Shown one piece after another: positions 8,286 to 17,686 of a stretch of DNA of 64,000 nucleotides. The DNA is taken from NCBI RefSeq assembly GCF_017352375.1, contig NZ_JAFEVR010000003.1, forward strand, positions 124,001 to 188,000, given 5' to 3'. Numbering within the stretch: the stretch's first letter is position 1; every line of letters starts with the position of its first letter. The notes under the pieces are model-generated. The model saw only the letters and a list, made by a program, of their open reading frames with translations. It searched no databases and was not told the DNA's origin. Position numbers and translations under genes: made by a program. Origin of the DNA: Mycolicibacterium sp. S2-37 (lineage in GTDB: Bacteria > Actinomycetota > Actinomycetes > Mycobacteriales > Mycobacteriaceae).

Positions 8286-9757
8286 CCGGCCGCGGCACGC
8301 TCTACGGCGTCGGCCTGGGGCCGGGCGACCCGGAACTGGTCACCGTGAAGGCCGCTCGGGTCATCGGGCAGGCCGACGTGGTGGCCTATCACAGCGCGCG
8401 GCACGGGCAGAGCATTGCCCGCCGTATCGCCGAACCGTATCTGCGCGCGGGTCAGCTGGAAGAACACCTGGTCTATCCGGTGACGACGGAGGTCACCGCG
8501 CATCCGGGCGGTTACGCCGGCGCGATCGAGGACTTCTACCGCGAGGCCGCCGAGCGCATCGCCGCCCACCTGGAGGCGGGGCGTGACGTCGCGCTGCTCG
8601 CTGAGGGCGATCCGCTGTTCTACAGCTCCTATATGCACATGCACACCCGGCTGACCGAGCGCTTCACCGCCGAGATCGTGCCCGGTGTCACCTCCGTCAG
8701 CGCGGCCTCCGCTGCGATCTCGACGCCGCTGGTGCAGGGGGACGAGGTGCTCACGATCCTGCCCGGCACGCTGCCGCCCGACGAACTCCAGCGCCGACTC
8801 GCCGACACCGACGCCGCCGTGGTGCTCAAGCTGGGCCGCTCCTACCCCGCCGTGCGGGCCGCACTGGAGGCGACCGGACGGCTGGACGAGGCGTTCTACG
8901 TCGAGCGCGCCAGCACGCCGGGCCAGCGGGTGCTGGCCGCCGCCGAGGTGGACAGCGAGGACAAGGTGCCGTATTTCTCGCTGGCGATGATCCCCGGCGG
9001 CACCGACCGCGCCGCCCCGTCGGGCAGCGTCACCGTCGTCGGGCTGGGTCCCGGGGCGGTCGAGTGGATGACGCCGCAGAGCCGTCACGAACTGGCGACC
9101 GCGACCGACCTCATCGGCTACGGCCCCTATCTCGATCGTGTCGCCGGCCGCGAGGGCCAGCGCCGCCACCCCAGCGACAACACCGACGAACCCGCCCGCG
9201 CGCGATTGGCCTGCACGCTGGCCGAGCAGGGCCGCGCGGTCGCCGTCGTCTCCTCCGGGGATCCGGGGGTGTTCGCGATGGCCACCGCGGTGCTCGAGGA
9301 GGCCAAGCAGTGGCCCGGCGTCGACGTCCGCGTCATTCCGGCGATGACGGCCGCCCAGGCCGTCGCGAGTCGCGTCGGTGCCCCACTCGGACACGACTAC
9401 GCGGTGATCTCGCTCTCGGACCGCCTCAAACCGTGGGACGTCATCGCCAAGCGACTCACCGCGGCTGCGGCCGCCGATCTGGTGCTGGCCGTCTACAACC
9501 CGGCGTCGAAGACGCGCACCTGGCAGGTCGGCGCCATGCGCGACATCCTGCTCGAGCACCGCGACCCCGGTACGCCGGTGATCATCGGGCGCGACGTGTC
9601 CGGGCCGCGGGAACAGATCACGGTGGTGCGACTGGCCGACCTCGATCCCGCCGCCGTCGACATGCGGTGCCTGCTGATCGTGGGCTCGTCTCAAACTCAG
9701 TGGTACGCCGGCGACTCCGGCGACCGGGTGTTCACGCCTCGCTACTATCCCGGGTGA
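8282..9757 (+). CDS. cobIJ: CobIJ: fused precorrin-2 C20- and precorrin-3B C17-methyltransferases
   Basis: The 491-residue protein contains two SAM-dependent tetrapyrrole methylase domains. The first (about residues 1-235) is CobI-like: [37 protein letters not shown] and [15 protein letters not shown]. It methylates precorrin-2 at C20. The second (about 245-491) is CobJ-like: [50 protein letters not shown] and [16 protein letters not shown]. It methylates at C17 with ring contraction. The fusion is normal for mycobacteria. The ATG overlaps the cobH stop as ATGA. The product feeds the cobM, cobK and cobL enzymes encoded nearby on the other strand. Confidence 0.96.
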   Translation: MTGRGTLYGVGLGPGDPELVTVKAARVIGQADVVAYHSARHGQSIARRIAEPYLRAGQLEEHLVYPVTTEVTAHPGGYAGAIEDFYREAAERIAAHLEAGRDVALLAEGDPLFYSSYMHMHTRLTERFTAEIVPGVTSVSAASAAISTPLVQGDEVLTILPGTLPPDELQRRLADTDAAVVLKLGRSYPAVRAALEATGRLDEAFYVERASTPGQRVLAAAEVDSEDKVPYFSLAMIPGGTDRAAPSGSVTVVGLGPGAVEWMTPQSRHELATATDLIGYGPYLDRVAGREGQRRHPSDNTDEPARARLACTLAEQGRAVAVVSSGDPGVFAMATAVLEEAKQWPGVDVRVIPAMTAAQAVASRVGAPLGHDYAVISLSDRLKPWDVIAKRLTAAAAADLVLAVYNPASKTRTWQVGAMRDILLEHRDPGTPVIIGRDVSGPREQITVVRLADLDPAAVDMRCLLIVGSSQTQWYAGDSGDRVFTPRYYPG

Positions 9758-9794
9758 TAGTGTCCGGCGTCACAACCGGTCGAAAGGCGCTGCC

Positions 9795-10871
9795 GTGCAA
9801 GACCTGATTCCCTGCCGACCCGCGGACGTCACCCCGGAGTGGCTCCGCGCGGTGTTGTCCCGCGACGGCGTGCCCGTCGAGGTCGCCGCGGTCGACACCG
9901 CGGCGATCGGCACCGGCCAGACCGGCGCGACCTACCGCGTCTCGGTGAGCTACGCCGATCCGCAACCCGATCTGCCCACCTCGTTCGCCATCAAGCTGCC
10001 GTCCCAGGACGACACGGTGCGCGACCGCGTCGCCATCGGCTACCGGTCCGAACACGCCTTCTACACCAACCTCGCCGATCAGGTGCGCATCGCCATCCCG
10101 CGCTGCTACCACTGCGAGATCGCCGGAGACGGCGCTGATTTCGTCCTGCTGCTAGCCGATATGGCGCCGGCCGAACAGGGCGACCAGATCGCCGGATGCA
10201 CTCGCGAGGAGGCGCTGCTGGGAGTCGAGGCGCTCGCCGATCTGCACGGTCCGACGTGGTGCGATCCCCAGTGGGCCACCTTCCCGGGTATCGCCATGCC
10301 CAAGCCGGACGAGGCATCGGCCCAGGGGTTCGGCGAGGTCGCCAAGATGGCCGCCGATATCACGCTCGACCGACTGGGCGATCGGATGTCGGCCGAGGAT
10401 CGCGAAACCCTCTCGGCGGCAATGGCGGTGGTGACCCCGTGGCTGCTGAGCGAACCGGAACGGTTCGCGGTGCTGCACGGCGACTACCGCCTGGACAACA
10501 TGCTCTTCGACCCCGACCGCACGAAGATCACAGTGGTGGACTGGCAGACGCTGGGCAGCGGATTGCCCGCCCGTGATCTGTCCTACTTCACCGGAACCAG
10601 TTTGCTTCCCGATACGCGCGCCGCTGTGGAGCGGTCGCTGGTCGAGGCCTACCACGACCGGCTGCTGTCCCACGGCGTCACTGATTACAGCCTGGACACC
10701 TGCTGGCAGGACTACCGGCTGGGCATGGTGCAGGTGCCGTTGATCACCGCGCTGGGCTGCGCCTTCGCGACGTCGACCGAGCGCGGCGACGACATGATGC
10801 TGGTGATGGCATCGCGCGGTTGCCGGGCGATCCGCGACCTGGGCACCCTCGATCTCATCGCAGCGAGCTGA
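9795..10871 (+). CDS. APH/ecdysteroid-kinase-like phosphotransferase
   Basis: This 358-residue protein starts at GTG (MQDLIPCRPADVTPEWLRAV) and has the aminoglycoside-phosphotransferase fold. Seen are a glycine-containing N-lobe loop (IGTGQTGATYRVSV), an ATP-lobe Lys in FAIKLPSQDD, the catalytic loop VLHGDYRLDNMLF and the metal-binding VVDWQTLGSG. Proteins of this group in actinobacteria are often annotated as phosphotransferases with small-molecule or acyl substrates; the substrate here is unknown. It begins 37 bases after cobIJ and overlaps the 3' end of cobK tail-to-tail by 17 bases. Nothing ties it to cobalamin except location. Confidence 0.85.
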   Translation: MQDLIPCRPADVTPEWLRAVLSRDGVPVEVAAVDTAAIGTGQTGATYRVSVSYADPQPDLPTSFAIKLPSQDDTVRDRVAIGYRSEHAFYTNLADQVRIAIPRCYHCEIAGDGADFVLLLADMAPAEQGDQIAGCTREEALLGVEALADLHGPTWCDPQWATFPGIAMPKPDEASAQGFGEVAKMAADITLDRLGDRMSAEDRETLSAAMAVVTPWLLSEPERFAVLHGDYRLDNMLFDPDRTKITVVDWQTLGSGLPARDLSYFTGTSLLPDTRAAVERSLVEAYHDRLLSHGVTDYSLDTCWQDYRLGMVQVPLITALGCAFATSTERGDDMMLVMASRGCRAIRDLGTLDLIAAS

Positions 10872-11580
10872 CCCACGCCGCCGCGTCGGCCACGGTGCCG
10901 GCCGTCTGTACGTCGTCCGGCAGCCGCGGTCGGTCCACCATCACCACCGTGACGCCGAGCTCCTCGGCGGCGTCGAGCTTCGGCCGGGTCATGTCGCCGC
11001 CGCTGTTCTTCGTCACCAGCGCGTCGATGCGCCTGCCGGCTATGAGTTCCCGTTCGCCGGCATAGTGGTACGGCCCGCGCGAGAGCAGCAGTTCGTGACG
11101 TGCGGGCAGGGTCTCGGCGTCCGGGGCGGTGACTGCGCGGATGAGGAACCAGGCGTCGACCGCGCGGAAGGCGGCTGTACCGCTGCGCCCCGTGGTCAGG
11201 AATACCCGCGAAAAGCCCTCGCGTGCAACGACCTCGGCGGCCTCGGCGTCGGAGTGGACGACGATCGCGTCGCCCGTCGGCCACGCCGGCCGGGCCAGGA
11301 CCAGATGCGGTAACCGCAGCCGGGCGCAGGCTTCGGCGGCGTGGGCGGTGATGGTCGCCGCGAACGGATGCGTGGCGTCGACGACGGCGTCGACGGGCGT
11401 CTCGGTGAGCCACCGGCACAAGCCCTCGACGCCGCCGAATCCGCCGATGCGCACCTCGCCGACCGGCAGCGCGGGGTCGGGCACCCGGCCGGCGAGCGAA
11501 CTGATCACCTCCACCTGCGGATGCAGACGCCCGGCGAGTTCCCGAGCCTCCGCGGTGCCGCCGAGCAGCAGGATCCGCAT
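10855..11580 (-). CDS. cobK: Precorrin-6A reductase CobK
   Basis: The 241-residue protein reduces precorrin-6A to precorrin-6B with NADPH. The N-terminal dinucleotide-binding strand and loop are MRILLLGGTAEARELAGRL. Further conserved blocks are VDATHPFAATITAHAAEAC, VFLTTGRSGTAAF, LLSRGPYHYAGERELI and LVTKNSGGDMTRPKLDAAEE, all matching mycobacterial CobK. Its ATG overlaps the cobM stop by one base, so cobL-cobM-cobK form a coupled minus-strand operon. The 3' end overlaps the convergent kinase gene by 17 bases. Confidence 0.95.
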   Translation of the reverse strand: MRILLLGGTAEARELAGRLHPQVEVISSLAGRVPDPALPVGEVRIGGFGGVEGLCRWLTETPVDAVVDATHPFAATITAHAAEACARLRLPHLVLARPAWPTGDAIVVHSDAEAAEVVAREGFSRVFLTTGRSGTAAFRAVDAWFLIRAVTAPDAETLPARHELLLSRGPYHYAGERELIAGRRIDALVTKNSGGDMTRPKLDAAEELGVTVVMVDRPRLPDDVQTAGTVADAAAWVSSLR

Positions 11581-12335
11581 CAGTGGCGTCCGCGCCGGAC
11601 CCGGTCCGGCGAGTACAGGTAACTGTCGGTGAAGCCGTCGGCGGCGAGCACGTCGCCCACGATGATCACCGCGGTGCGGGTCACCCCGGCCTCGTGCAGC
11701 TGCTCGGCGATGTCCGCCAGCGTCCCGCGGAGCACCACCTCCTGTGGCCAGCTCGCGAACGCCACGACAGCGCAGGGGGTTTCAGGCCGGTAACCGCCGT
11801 CGAGCAGTTGCGGCACGATGGCGTCGATCTGCGCGGCGGCAAGGTGCAGCACCAGCGTCGCGCCTGATGCGGACAGCGTGGCAAGGTCCTCGCCGGGTGG
11901 CATCGCGGTCGACAGGGTGGCGACGCGGGACAGCGTGACCGTCTGGGCGACGCCGGGCACGGTGAGTTCCCGCCCGAGTGCGGCCGCGGCCGCGGCGAAA
12001 GCGGGCACTCCGGGCACGACCTCGTAGTCGATGCCGAGCGCGTCGAGTCTGCGGCACTGTTCGGCGAGCGCGCTGTAGATGGCCGGGTCGCCGGAGTGCA
12101 GTCGCGCGACGTCCAGCCCGGCCGCGTGTGCCCGGGTCAGTTCGTCGATGATCTGGTCGAGATTCAGTGGCCCGGTGTCGATCACCCGCGCGTCCGGCGG
12201 ACACAGCGCGAGCAGATCCTCAGGCATGATCGAACCCGCGTACAGGCAGACCGGACAGCGGGACAGCAGCCGCTGCCCCCGGACGGTGATCAGATCCGCC
12301 GCACCCGGCCCCGCACCGATGAAGTAGACGGTCAC
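11580..12335 (-). CDS. cobM: Precorrin-4 C11-methyltransferase CobM
   Basis: The 251-residue protein adds the C11 methyl group. It starts at GTG (VTVYFIGAGPGAADLITVRG), whose bases overlap the cobL stop as GTGA. Tetrapyrrole methylase motifs are visible: IGAGPGAADLITV (SAM site), VCLYAGSIMPEDLLALC, VARLHSGDPAIYSALAEQC, YEVVPGVPAFAAAAAALG and TRTAVIIVGDVL. The length is right for the family. Confidence 0.95.
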   Translation of the reverse strand: MTVYFIGAGPGAADLITVRGQRLLSRCPVCLYAGSIMPEDLLALCPPDARVIDTGPLNLDQIIDELTRAHAAGLDVARLHSGDPAIYSALAEQCRRLDALGIDYEVVPGVPAFAAAAAALGRELTVPGVAQTVTLSRVATLSTAMPPGEDLATLSASGATLVLHLAAAQIDAIVPQLLDGGYRPETPCAVVAFASWPQEVVLRGTLADIAEQLHEAGVTRTAVIIVGDVLAADGFTDSYLYSPDRVRRGRH

Positions 12336-13510
12336 GGCTTCACCATCGCCCACTGGGTCACCGGCATGGCGGGACGCCAGCCGGTGAACCGCCCGACCGG
12401 CTCGCCACGGTAGTGCTGGAAGCGCCGCAACTCCCCGCCCATTCGCGAATACCACCGCACCAGCACGGCTTCGGATTCGGCCGTGACGACGTTGGCGACG
12501 AGCCGACCGCCGGACCGCAGACGGTCGACGCAGGCGTCGAGCAACGTCTCCCCGGTGAGGCCGCCACCGACGAAGATCGCCGCCGGAGAGCTGTCGTCGA
12601 AGGCGTCCGGCGCCGCCCCGCGCACATCCACCCGGACACCGTGCGCCGCGACGTTCGCGGAGATCCGTTGCCGACGGGTGTCGTCGCGTTCGAAAGCGAC
12701 GGCGCGACAGCCCGATCCGCTCCGGCACCACTCGATCGCGACGCTGCCCGATCCGGCGCCCACATCCCAGAGCAGCTCCCCCGGGCGGGGTCCCAGCGCG
12801 GCGAGTGTGACCGCCCGCATCGACTGTTTGGTGAGTTGTCCGTCGTGGGCGAACGCGTCGTCGGGCAGCGTGGACAGCCGTACGTCGTCAGGCAGATACC
12901 GCACGGCCACCACGTTGAGGGCGTCCACGTCGCTGGGCGGATCGGCGGCCCACGCGCGCGCGGTCGCGTGGCGGCGGCGTTCGGCCGGTCCGCCGAGCTG
13001 CTCGAGCACCGTGAGTTCGGACTCGCCACGGCCGTGGTCGGTGAGCAGACGGGCCAACGCCGCGGGGGTCGACGCGTCGCGGGACAGTACGACGGCCCGG
13101 CCGCCGCGGCGGACCGCGGTGTGCTCCGGCGCGGTCACCACGCTGATCACCTCGGTGTCCTGCACGGCCCACCCCAGCCGCGCGCACGCCAGCGTCACCG
13201 ACGACACGTGGGGCAGCACCGTCACACGGTCGGCACCGAGGACGCGGATGGCCGAGGCGCCGATACCGTGCAGCAGCGGGTCGCCGCTGGCGACGACGTG
13301 GACGTCGTGGTCGGCCTCGCGCAGGGCGCGCAGGGCATCCATCAACGGGCTCGGCCACTCCCGCCGCTGCGCCGAAACGGAATCGTCGAGCAGCGCGAGT
13401 TGACGCGCCGATCCGTAGACCGTGGCGGCCCGCCGCAGCTCGGCCAGCGCGGTGGGCGCGAGTCCGGCCATCCCGTCCGCGCCGATCCCGACGACGACGA
13501 CCCGCGTCAT
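12332..13510 (-). CDS. cobL: Precorrin-6Y C5,15-methyltransferase (decarboxylating) CobL
   Basis: The 392-residue bifunctional enzyme has an N-terminal CbiE-like methyltransferase (MTRVVVVGIGADGMAGLA, VASGDPLLHGIGASAIR, VLPHVSSVTLACARLGW). A C-terminal CbiT-like domain begins near residue 225 (LTKQSMRAVTLAALGPRPG, LLWDVGAGSGSVAIEW, AIFVGGGLTGETLLDACVDR). It methylates C5 and C15 and decarboxylates the C12 acetate. I chose the ATG at 13510 because upstream in-frame sequence is non-homologous. That ATG overlaps the SDR stop as ATGA, putting the SDR upstream in the same operon. Confidence 0.95.
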   Translation of the reverse strand: MTRVVVVGIGADGMAGLAPTALAELRRAATVYGSARQLALLDDSVSAQRREWPSPLMDALRALREADHDVHVVASGDPLLHGIGASAIRVLGADRVTVLPHVSSVTLACARLGWAVQDTEVISVVTAPEHTAVRRGGRAVVLSRDASTPAALARLLTDHGRGESELTVLEQLGGPAERRRHATARAWAADPPSDVDALNVVAVRYLPDDVRLSTLPDDAFAHDGQLTKQSMRAVTLAALGPRPGELLWDVGAGSGSVAIEWCRSGSGCRAVAFERDDTRRQRISANVAAHGVRVDVRGAAPDAFDDSSPAAIFVGGGLTGETLLDACVDRLRSGGRLVANVVTAESEAVLVRWYSRMGGELRRFQHYRGEPVGRFTGWRPAMPVTQWAMVKP

Positions 13511-14253
13511 CGCGGCATCCTGCGCCACACCGGGCGGGGAAGCAGCCGCATCGCTACCACCAGCGCGCCCAGCGCCGACGGCACCCACACCGCGCCGCGC
13601 CGCCGCGTCAGCGCGCGCACCGTGGCGTCGGCGACCTGCGCGGGGGTGCTCGACAGCGGCGCCGGTTTCATCCCCTCGGTCATCCGGCCGATGACGAAGC
13701 CCGGACGCACGATCAGCAGGTGTACCCCCGAGTCGTGCAGGGCGTCGGCCAGCCCATTGGCGAACCCGTCGAGACCCGCCTTGGCCGATCCGTAGACGTA
13801 GTTCGCCCGGCGGACGCGCGCGCCGGCCACCGAGGAGAACACGACGATCGACCCGGCGCCCACCTCCCGCATAGCCACGGTGAGGACGGTGAGCAGGCTG
13901 ACCTGCGCGACGTAGTCGGTGTGCACCACGGCCGCGGCGTGCGCGGGGTCGCGTTCGGCGCGGGCCTGGTCGCCGAGGATCCCGAACGCCAGCACCGCGG
14001 TGCGGATCGGGCCGTGCTCGGCGATGAGCTCGGCCACCAGCGGCGCATGCGAGGTCAGATCGTCGGCGTCGAACTCCGTCGTGTGCACCGCCTCGGCACC
14101 TGCTTCGCGCACCGCGCGGACCTGCTCGTCGAGCCGGTCGGCGCCGCGCGCCGCCAGCACGACGGTGGCGCCGCGCGCCAACCGCGTCGCCACTTCGACG
14201 CCGATCTCACTGCGGCCGCCGAAGATCACCACCAACCCGCCCGTGTCCTCCAC
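13507..14253 (-). CDS. Short-chain dehydrogenase, DprE2-like (Rv2073c ortholog by position)
   Basis: This 248-residue SDR begins with a nucleotide-binding segment LVVIFGGRSEIGVEVATRLA and has the catalytic Ser and Tyr-x3-Lys in VVFSSVAGARVRR and YVYGSAKAGLDG. The block ARVRRANYVYGSAKAGLDGF and the C-terminus RPVWRRMPR strongly recall DprE2, the reductase of decaprenyl-phosphoryl-ribose epimerisation, but this is a paralogous type found next to cobL in M. tuberculosis. The substrate is unknown. It heads the SDR-cobL-cobM-cobK operon, coupled through ATGA to cobL, and is divergent from the biliverdin reductase gene with 35 bases between. Confidence 0.88.
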   Translation of the reverse strand: MEDTGGLVVIFGGRSEIGVEVATRLARGATVVLAARGADRLDEQVRAVREAGAEAVHTTEFDADDLTSHAPLVAELIAEHGPIRTAVLAFGILGDQARAERDPAHAAAVVHTDYVAQVSLLTVLTVAMREVGAGSIVVFSSVAGARVRRANYVYGSAKAGLDGFANGLADALHDSGVHLLIVRPGFVIGRMTEGMKPAPLSSTPAQVADATVRALTRRRGAVWVPSALGALVVAMRLLPRPVWRRMPR

Positions 14254-14288
14254 GGCTGTGATTATGTCCTGCGCTAGCGTGGGCCCCG

Positions 14289-14714
14289 ATGGCTACTTCA
14301 GGTGGCAAGGCAACCACCAAGCTGACCAGCGACGCCCTGGCGTTCCTGACCGAACGTCACCTGGCGATGCTGACCACGCTGCGCGCAGACAACTCACCGC
14401 ACGTGGTCGCGGTCGGGTTCACCTTCGACCCGAAGACCCACATCGCCCGCGTGATCACCACCGGCGGGTCGCAGAAAGCCGTCAACGCCGACCAGCGCGG
14501 CATCGCGGTACTCAGCCAGGTCGACGGCGCCCGCTGGCTGTCGCTGGAGGGCAAGTCGACGGTCAACAGCGATCCGGACGCGGTGCGCGACGCCGAACTG
14601 CGCTACGCCCAGCGCTACCGCACCCCGCGGGTCAATCCGCAGCGCGTGGTCATCGAGGTCCGCATCGAGCGAGTACTGGGCGCGTCGTCACTCTTGGACC
14701 GCGGCACCGACTGA
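14289..14714 (+). CDS. F420H2-dependent biliverdin reductase (Rv2074-like)
   Basis: The 141-residue split-beta-barrel flavin/deazaflavin oxidoreductase matches M. tuberculosis Rv2074 over nearly the whole length. Examples are [57 protein letters not shown] and [15 protein letters not shown]. Rv2074 reduces biliverdin to bilirubin with F420H2 and is linked to protection against oxidative stress. The role here is transferred from that homolog. It is read away from the cob operon and ends 3 bases before the convergent peptidase stop. Confidence 0.92.
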   Translation: MATSGGKATTKLTSDALAFLTERHLAMLTTLRADNSPHVVAVGFTFDPKTHIARVITTGGSQKAVNADQRGIAVLSQVDGARWLSLEGKSTVNSDPDAVRDAELRYAQRYRTPRVNPQRVVIEVRIERVLGASSLLDRGTD

Positions 14715-14717
14715 CGG

Positions 14718-15860
14718 TCAGGCCGTGGCGGCCGGACCTGCCGGGACCACCACGAGATCGTGCGGACGGTGGTTGACCGGCTCGGCACCGTCCTCGGTGA
14801 CGATCACGATGTCCTCGATACGGGCACCCCACTGGCCCGGGAAGTAGATCCCCGGCTCCACGCTGAACGCCATGCCGGCCTCCAACGGCAGATCGTTTCC
14901 GGCCACGATGTAGGGCTCCTCGTGTACCGACAGACCGATGCCGTGTCCGGTGCGGTGGACGAACGCCTCCGCCAGTCCCGCCTCGGCCAGGACGTCGCGC
15001 GCGGCGGCGTCGACCTGTTCGGCCGTCACCCCCGGGCGTACCGCCTGCACCGCCGCCTGCTGGGCGCGCTGCAGCACCGCATATCGCTGAGCCACCTCGG
15101 GATCGGGTTGCCCGAGGACGTAGGTGCGGGTGGAATCGGAGTTGTAGCCCGGCTCGTAGGGACCGCCGATGTCGACGACGACCACGTCACCGGCGCGCAG
15201 TTCGCGGTCCGAGCACTCGTGGTGCGGGTCGGCCCCATGCGGTCCGGAGCCGACGATGATGAATGCCACCTCCGAATGACCCTCGGCCACAATGGCTTCG
15301 GCGATATCTGCAGCGACGTCGGCTTCGGTCCGGCCGGCGACCAGGAAGCCGGGCACCCGTTCGTGCACCCGATCGATGGCGGCGCCGGCCTTGCGCAGCG
15401 CGTCGATCTCGGCGGCGTCTTTGCGCATCCGTAACCGCCGCAGCACGTCCGTCGCCAGGATCGGCACCTCGCCCAGTACGCCGGCCAGCGGCAACAGGTG
15501 CAACGCGGGCATCGCGTCGGTGACCGCGACGCGCGCGGGCGCGCCTCCGAGCGCGTCGGCGACCAGCTGGTAGGGGTCCTGTCCGTCGACCCAATCCCGC
15601 ACGGCCAGGCCGAGTTCGGTCACGGCGGAGTGACCGAGCGCGGCCAACTCGAGGCGAGGGACGACCACTGTCGCCTCACCGTCGGCGGGCAACACCAGCG
15701 CGGTGAGCCGCTCGAAGGTCTGTGCGCGCGAGCCGACCAGATAGCGCAGGTCATAACCGGGGGTGATGACCAGCCCGGCCAGCCCGGCGTCGGCCGCCGC
15801 GGAGGCGGCACCGCGCAGGCGTCGGGCGTACACGTCGGTGTCGAAGCGGCTGCCGGTCAT
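14718..15860 (-). CDS. pepE: Xaa-Pro dipeptidase / aminopeptidase (M24 family)
   Basis: This 380-residue protein of the creatinase/prolidase fold removes an N-terminal residue before proline. The five M24 metal ligands are visible: two Asp in [12 protein letters not shown] and [10 protein letters not shown], His in [16 protein letters not shown], Glu in [11 protein letters not shown] and Glu in [10 protein letters not shown]. The N-terminal creatinase domain covers about residues 1-140 ([19 protein letters not shown]). I chose ATG 15860 ([15 protein letters not shown]) by agreement with mycobacterial PepE, about 375 residues. It diverges from the exonuclease gene with 58 bases between the starts, and the order pepE-exonuclease-DUF4333 protein is that of M. 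tuberculosis. Confidence 0.93.
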   Translation of the reverse strand: MTGSRFDTDVYARRLRGAASAAADAGLAGLVITPGYDLRYLVGSRAQTFERLTALVLPADGEATVVVPRLELAALGHSAVTELGLAVRDWVDGQDPYQLVADALGGAPARVAVTDAMPALHLLPLAGVLGEVPILATDVLRRLRMRKDAAEIDALRKAGAAIDRVHERVPGFLVAGRTEADVAADIAEAIVAEGHSEVAFIIVGSGPHGADPHHECSDRELRAGDVVVVDIGGPYEPGYNSDSTRTYVLGQPDPEVAQRYAVLQRAQQAAVQAVRPGVTAEQVDAAARDVLAEAGLAEAFVHRTGHGIGLSVHEEPYIVAGNDLPLEAGMAFSVEPGIYFPGQWGARIEDIVIVTEDGAEPVNHRPHDLVVVPAGPAATA

Positions 15861-15918
15861 GGCAACCAGGCTACTGTCGTCAGGTGTTCGAAAGGCCCTC
15901 GCATCGGGAAAGGCGGCG

Positions 15919-16869
15919 ATGAGCTCACCTCTGTTGCTCCTCGACGGCGCCAGCATGTGGTTCCGCTCCTACTTCGCGCTGCCGTCGTCGATCACCGCAC
16001 CCGACGGCCGACCGGTCAACGCCCTGCGCGGCTTCCTGGACACCGTCGCGATGCTCATCGCACGGGAGCGGCCCGGGCGGCTGGTGGTGTGCCGCGACGA
16101 CGACTGGCGGCCGCAGTGGCGCGTCGACCTCATCCCGTCCTACAAGGCGCACCGCGTCGCCGAGCCGCACCCCGAGGGCACCGACGTGGAGGAGGTGCCC
16201 GACGAGCTGACACCCCAGGTCGACATGATCATGGCGATGCTCGACGCGTTCGGCATCGCGCACGCCGGAGCGCCCGGATACGAGGCGGACGACGTGCTCG
16301 GCACGCTCGCCGCCGCGGAGAAACGGGACCGGGTGATCGTGGTCAGCGGTGACCGCGACATGCTGCAGGTCGTCACGAACGACCCGGTCGAGGTGCGGGT
16401 GTTGTATCTGGGTCGCGGTATGAGCAAGGCGACGCTGTTCGGGCCTGCCGAGGTCGCCGAACAGTATGCGGTCCCCGCAGACCGGGCCGGTGCGGCCTAC
16501 GCGGAGTTGGCGCTGATGCGCGGCGATCCCTCCGACGGCCTGCCCGGCGTCCCCGGAATCGGCGAGAAGTCCGCAGCGACACTGTTGGCGCAATTCGGCT
16601 CGCTCGCGGCGATCGTCGCTGCCGCGCAGGACCCGAAATCGAAGATGTCCAAGGCCTATCGCAAGAAGCTGCTGGCGGCCACCGAGTACATCGCGGCCGC
16701 CGAGCCCGTGGTGCGGGTGGCCACCGACGCCCCCGTGACGATGTCGACCAAGACCGACGAATTGCCTTTGGCGGCAGCGCATCCGCGAAAGGTCGCCGAG
16801 CTGGCCGGCGACTTCGGGGTCACGTCGTCGCTGGGGCGCCTGCAGAAGGCGCTCGACGGCCTGGACTAG
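15919..16869 (+). CDS. 5'-3' exonuclease / flap endonuclease (stand-alone Pol I 5' nuclease-like)
   Basis: This 316-residue protein is like the N-terminal 5' nuclease domain of DNA polymerase I but is free-standing. Acidic metal-binding residues appear in [36 protein letters not shown] and [11 protein letters not shown]. The helix-hairpin-helix DNA-binding segment is [20 protein letters not shown]. The ATG follows GGGAAAGGCGGCG. It would cut 5' flaps during replication or repair. It overlaps the following convergent gene by four bases. The M. tuberculosis counterpart by position is Rv2090. Confidence 0.92.
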   Translation: MSSPLLLLDGASMWFRSYFALPSSITAPDGRPVNALRGFLDTVAMLIARERPGRLVVCRDDDWRPQWRVDLIPSYKAHRVAEPHPEGTDVEEVPDELTPQVDMIMAMLDAFGIAHAGAPGYEADDVLGTLAAAEKRDRVIVVSGDRDMLQVVTNDPVEVRVLYLGRGMSKATLFGPAEVAEQYAVPADRAGAAYAELALMRGDPSDGLPGVPGIGEKSAATLLAQFGSLAAIVAAAQDPKSKMSKAYRKKLLAATEYIAAAEPVVRVATDAPVTMSTKTDELPLAAAHPRKVAELAGDFGVTSSLGRLQKALDGLD

Positions 16870-17645
16870 CGGGGCCTGCCGACCTCATAGGTGCCGTCAT
16901 CGTCCTGGAAGGTGACGGTGACCTCGCGCTTGGTGCCGTCGATGCTCACCTCGCAGTCGAAGGTGTCACCCTTCCTGACCTCGGGGCTGTTGCCGCCGTT
17001 GCACTTGACGTCGCGAACGTTCTTGGCGCCGTAGCCGTTCGCCTCGTCGGTGAGGATCTGCTGCACCCCGGACTGGGCGGCGTCGACGTCGAGTTTGGTG
17101 GTGACGAAGAACCCGGGCTTCCAGAAGCCGAGGATGCCGACGACGGCGAGGATCAGGACCGCGAGCGCGGCGACGACGCCGCCGATCACCTTCAGCGACC
17201 GCTTCGAGCCTTCGTCGGGGCCGGGCTGCTGGTAGGCCCCGTACTGCTGGGGCTGACCGTACTGCTGGGGCTGGCCGTAGGGCGGCTGGCCGTACTGCTG
17301 ACCCGGCTGGCCGTACTGCTGCGGTTGACCGTACTGCTGGGGCTGGCCGTACTGCGGCTGCGCGTACGGCTGGGGCTGGCCGTACTGGTCGGGCTGACCG
17401 TACTGCTCGGATTGCGGGTACGGCTGATAGGCCGGCTGCTGCTGGGTCGGCTGCTGATACTGCCCGTACTGCTGGGGGGTGTACGCGGGCGGCTGCTGCT
17501 GCCACGAGGTGTCGGTGGCCGGCTGATCGCCGCCCGAGGGCGTCGGCTGCCAATTCGTCGGGTCGCCGCCCGGCTGACCCTGACCGGCTTCCGGTTGCTG
17601 ACCGGTCCACGGCTGATTCGGATCAGATCCCTGCGGTCCGCTCAT
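16866..17645 (-). CDS. Single-pass membrane protein with YGQPQQ repeats and DUF4333 domain
   Basis: The 259-residue protein has three parts. A long cytoplasmic Pro/Gln/Tyr-rich N-terminus (about residues 1-148) contains repeated YGQPQQ-type units. One transmembrane helix follows ([20 protein letters not shown]). An extracytoplasmic DUF4333 domain covers about 180-259 ([38 protein letters not shown]). The two Cys of DUF4333 are present and probably form a disulfide. Position matches Rv2091c next to helY. Function is unknown; low-complexity N-termini of this kind in mycobacteria may mediate multivalent interactions, which is inference. It lies 41 bases downstream of helY on the same strand. Confidence 0.85.
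   Translation of the reverse strand: MSGPQGSDPNQPWTGQQPEAGQGQPGGDPTNWQPTPSGGDQPATDTSWQQQPPAYTPQQYGQYQQPTQQQPAYQPYPQSEQYGQPDQYGQPQPYAQPQYGQPQQYGQPQQYGQPGQQYGQPPYGQPQQYGQPQQYGAYQQPGPDEGSKRSLKVIGGVVAALAVLILAVVGILGFWKPGFFVTTKLDVDAAQSGVQQILTDEANGYGAKNVRDVKCNGGNSPEVRKGDTFDCEVSIDGTKREVTVTFQDDDGTYEVGRPR
17225..17480. repeat. Imperfect tandem coding repeat (YGQPQQ units)
   Basis: Related units of about 18 bases (core ccgtactgctggggctgg on the plus strand) repeat many times inside the DUF4333 gene. They encode YGQPQQ-like hexapeptides with variants such as YGQPD, YAQP and YGQPP. The in-frame unit length makes expansion or contraction between strains likely. Confidence 0.75.
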
Positions 17646-17686
17646 CGTCTCTCCCTTGATCCTGGCTCGGCTCGCTGGGCCACACA

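Noticed and set aside
17225..17480. CRISPR-like repeat array
   Set aside because: Units are contiguous, in frame and encode a repeated peptide; there are no unique spacers of constant length and no cas genes.
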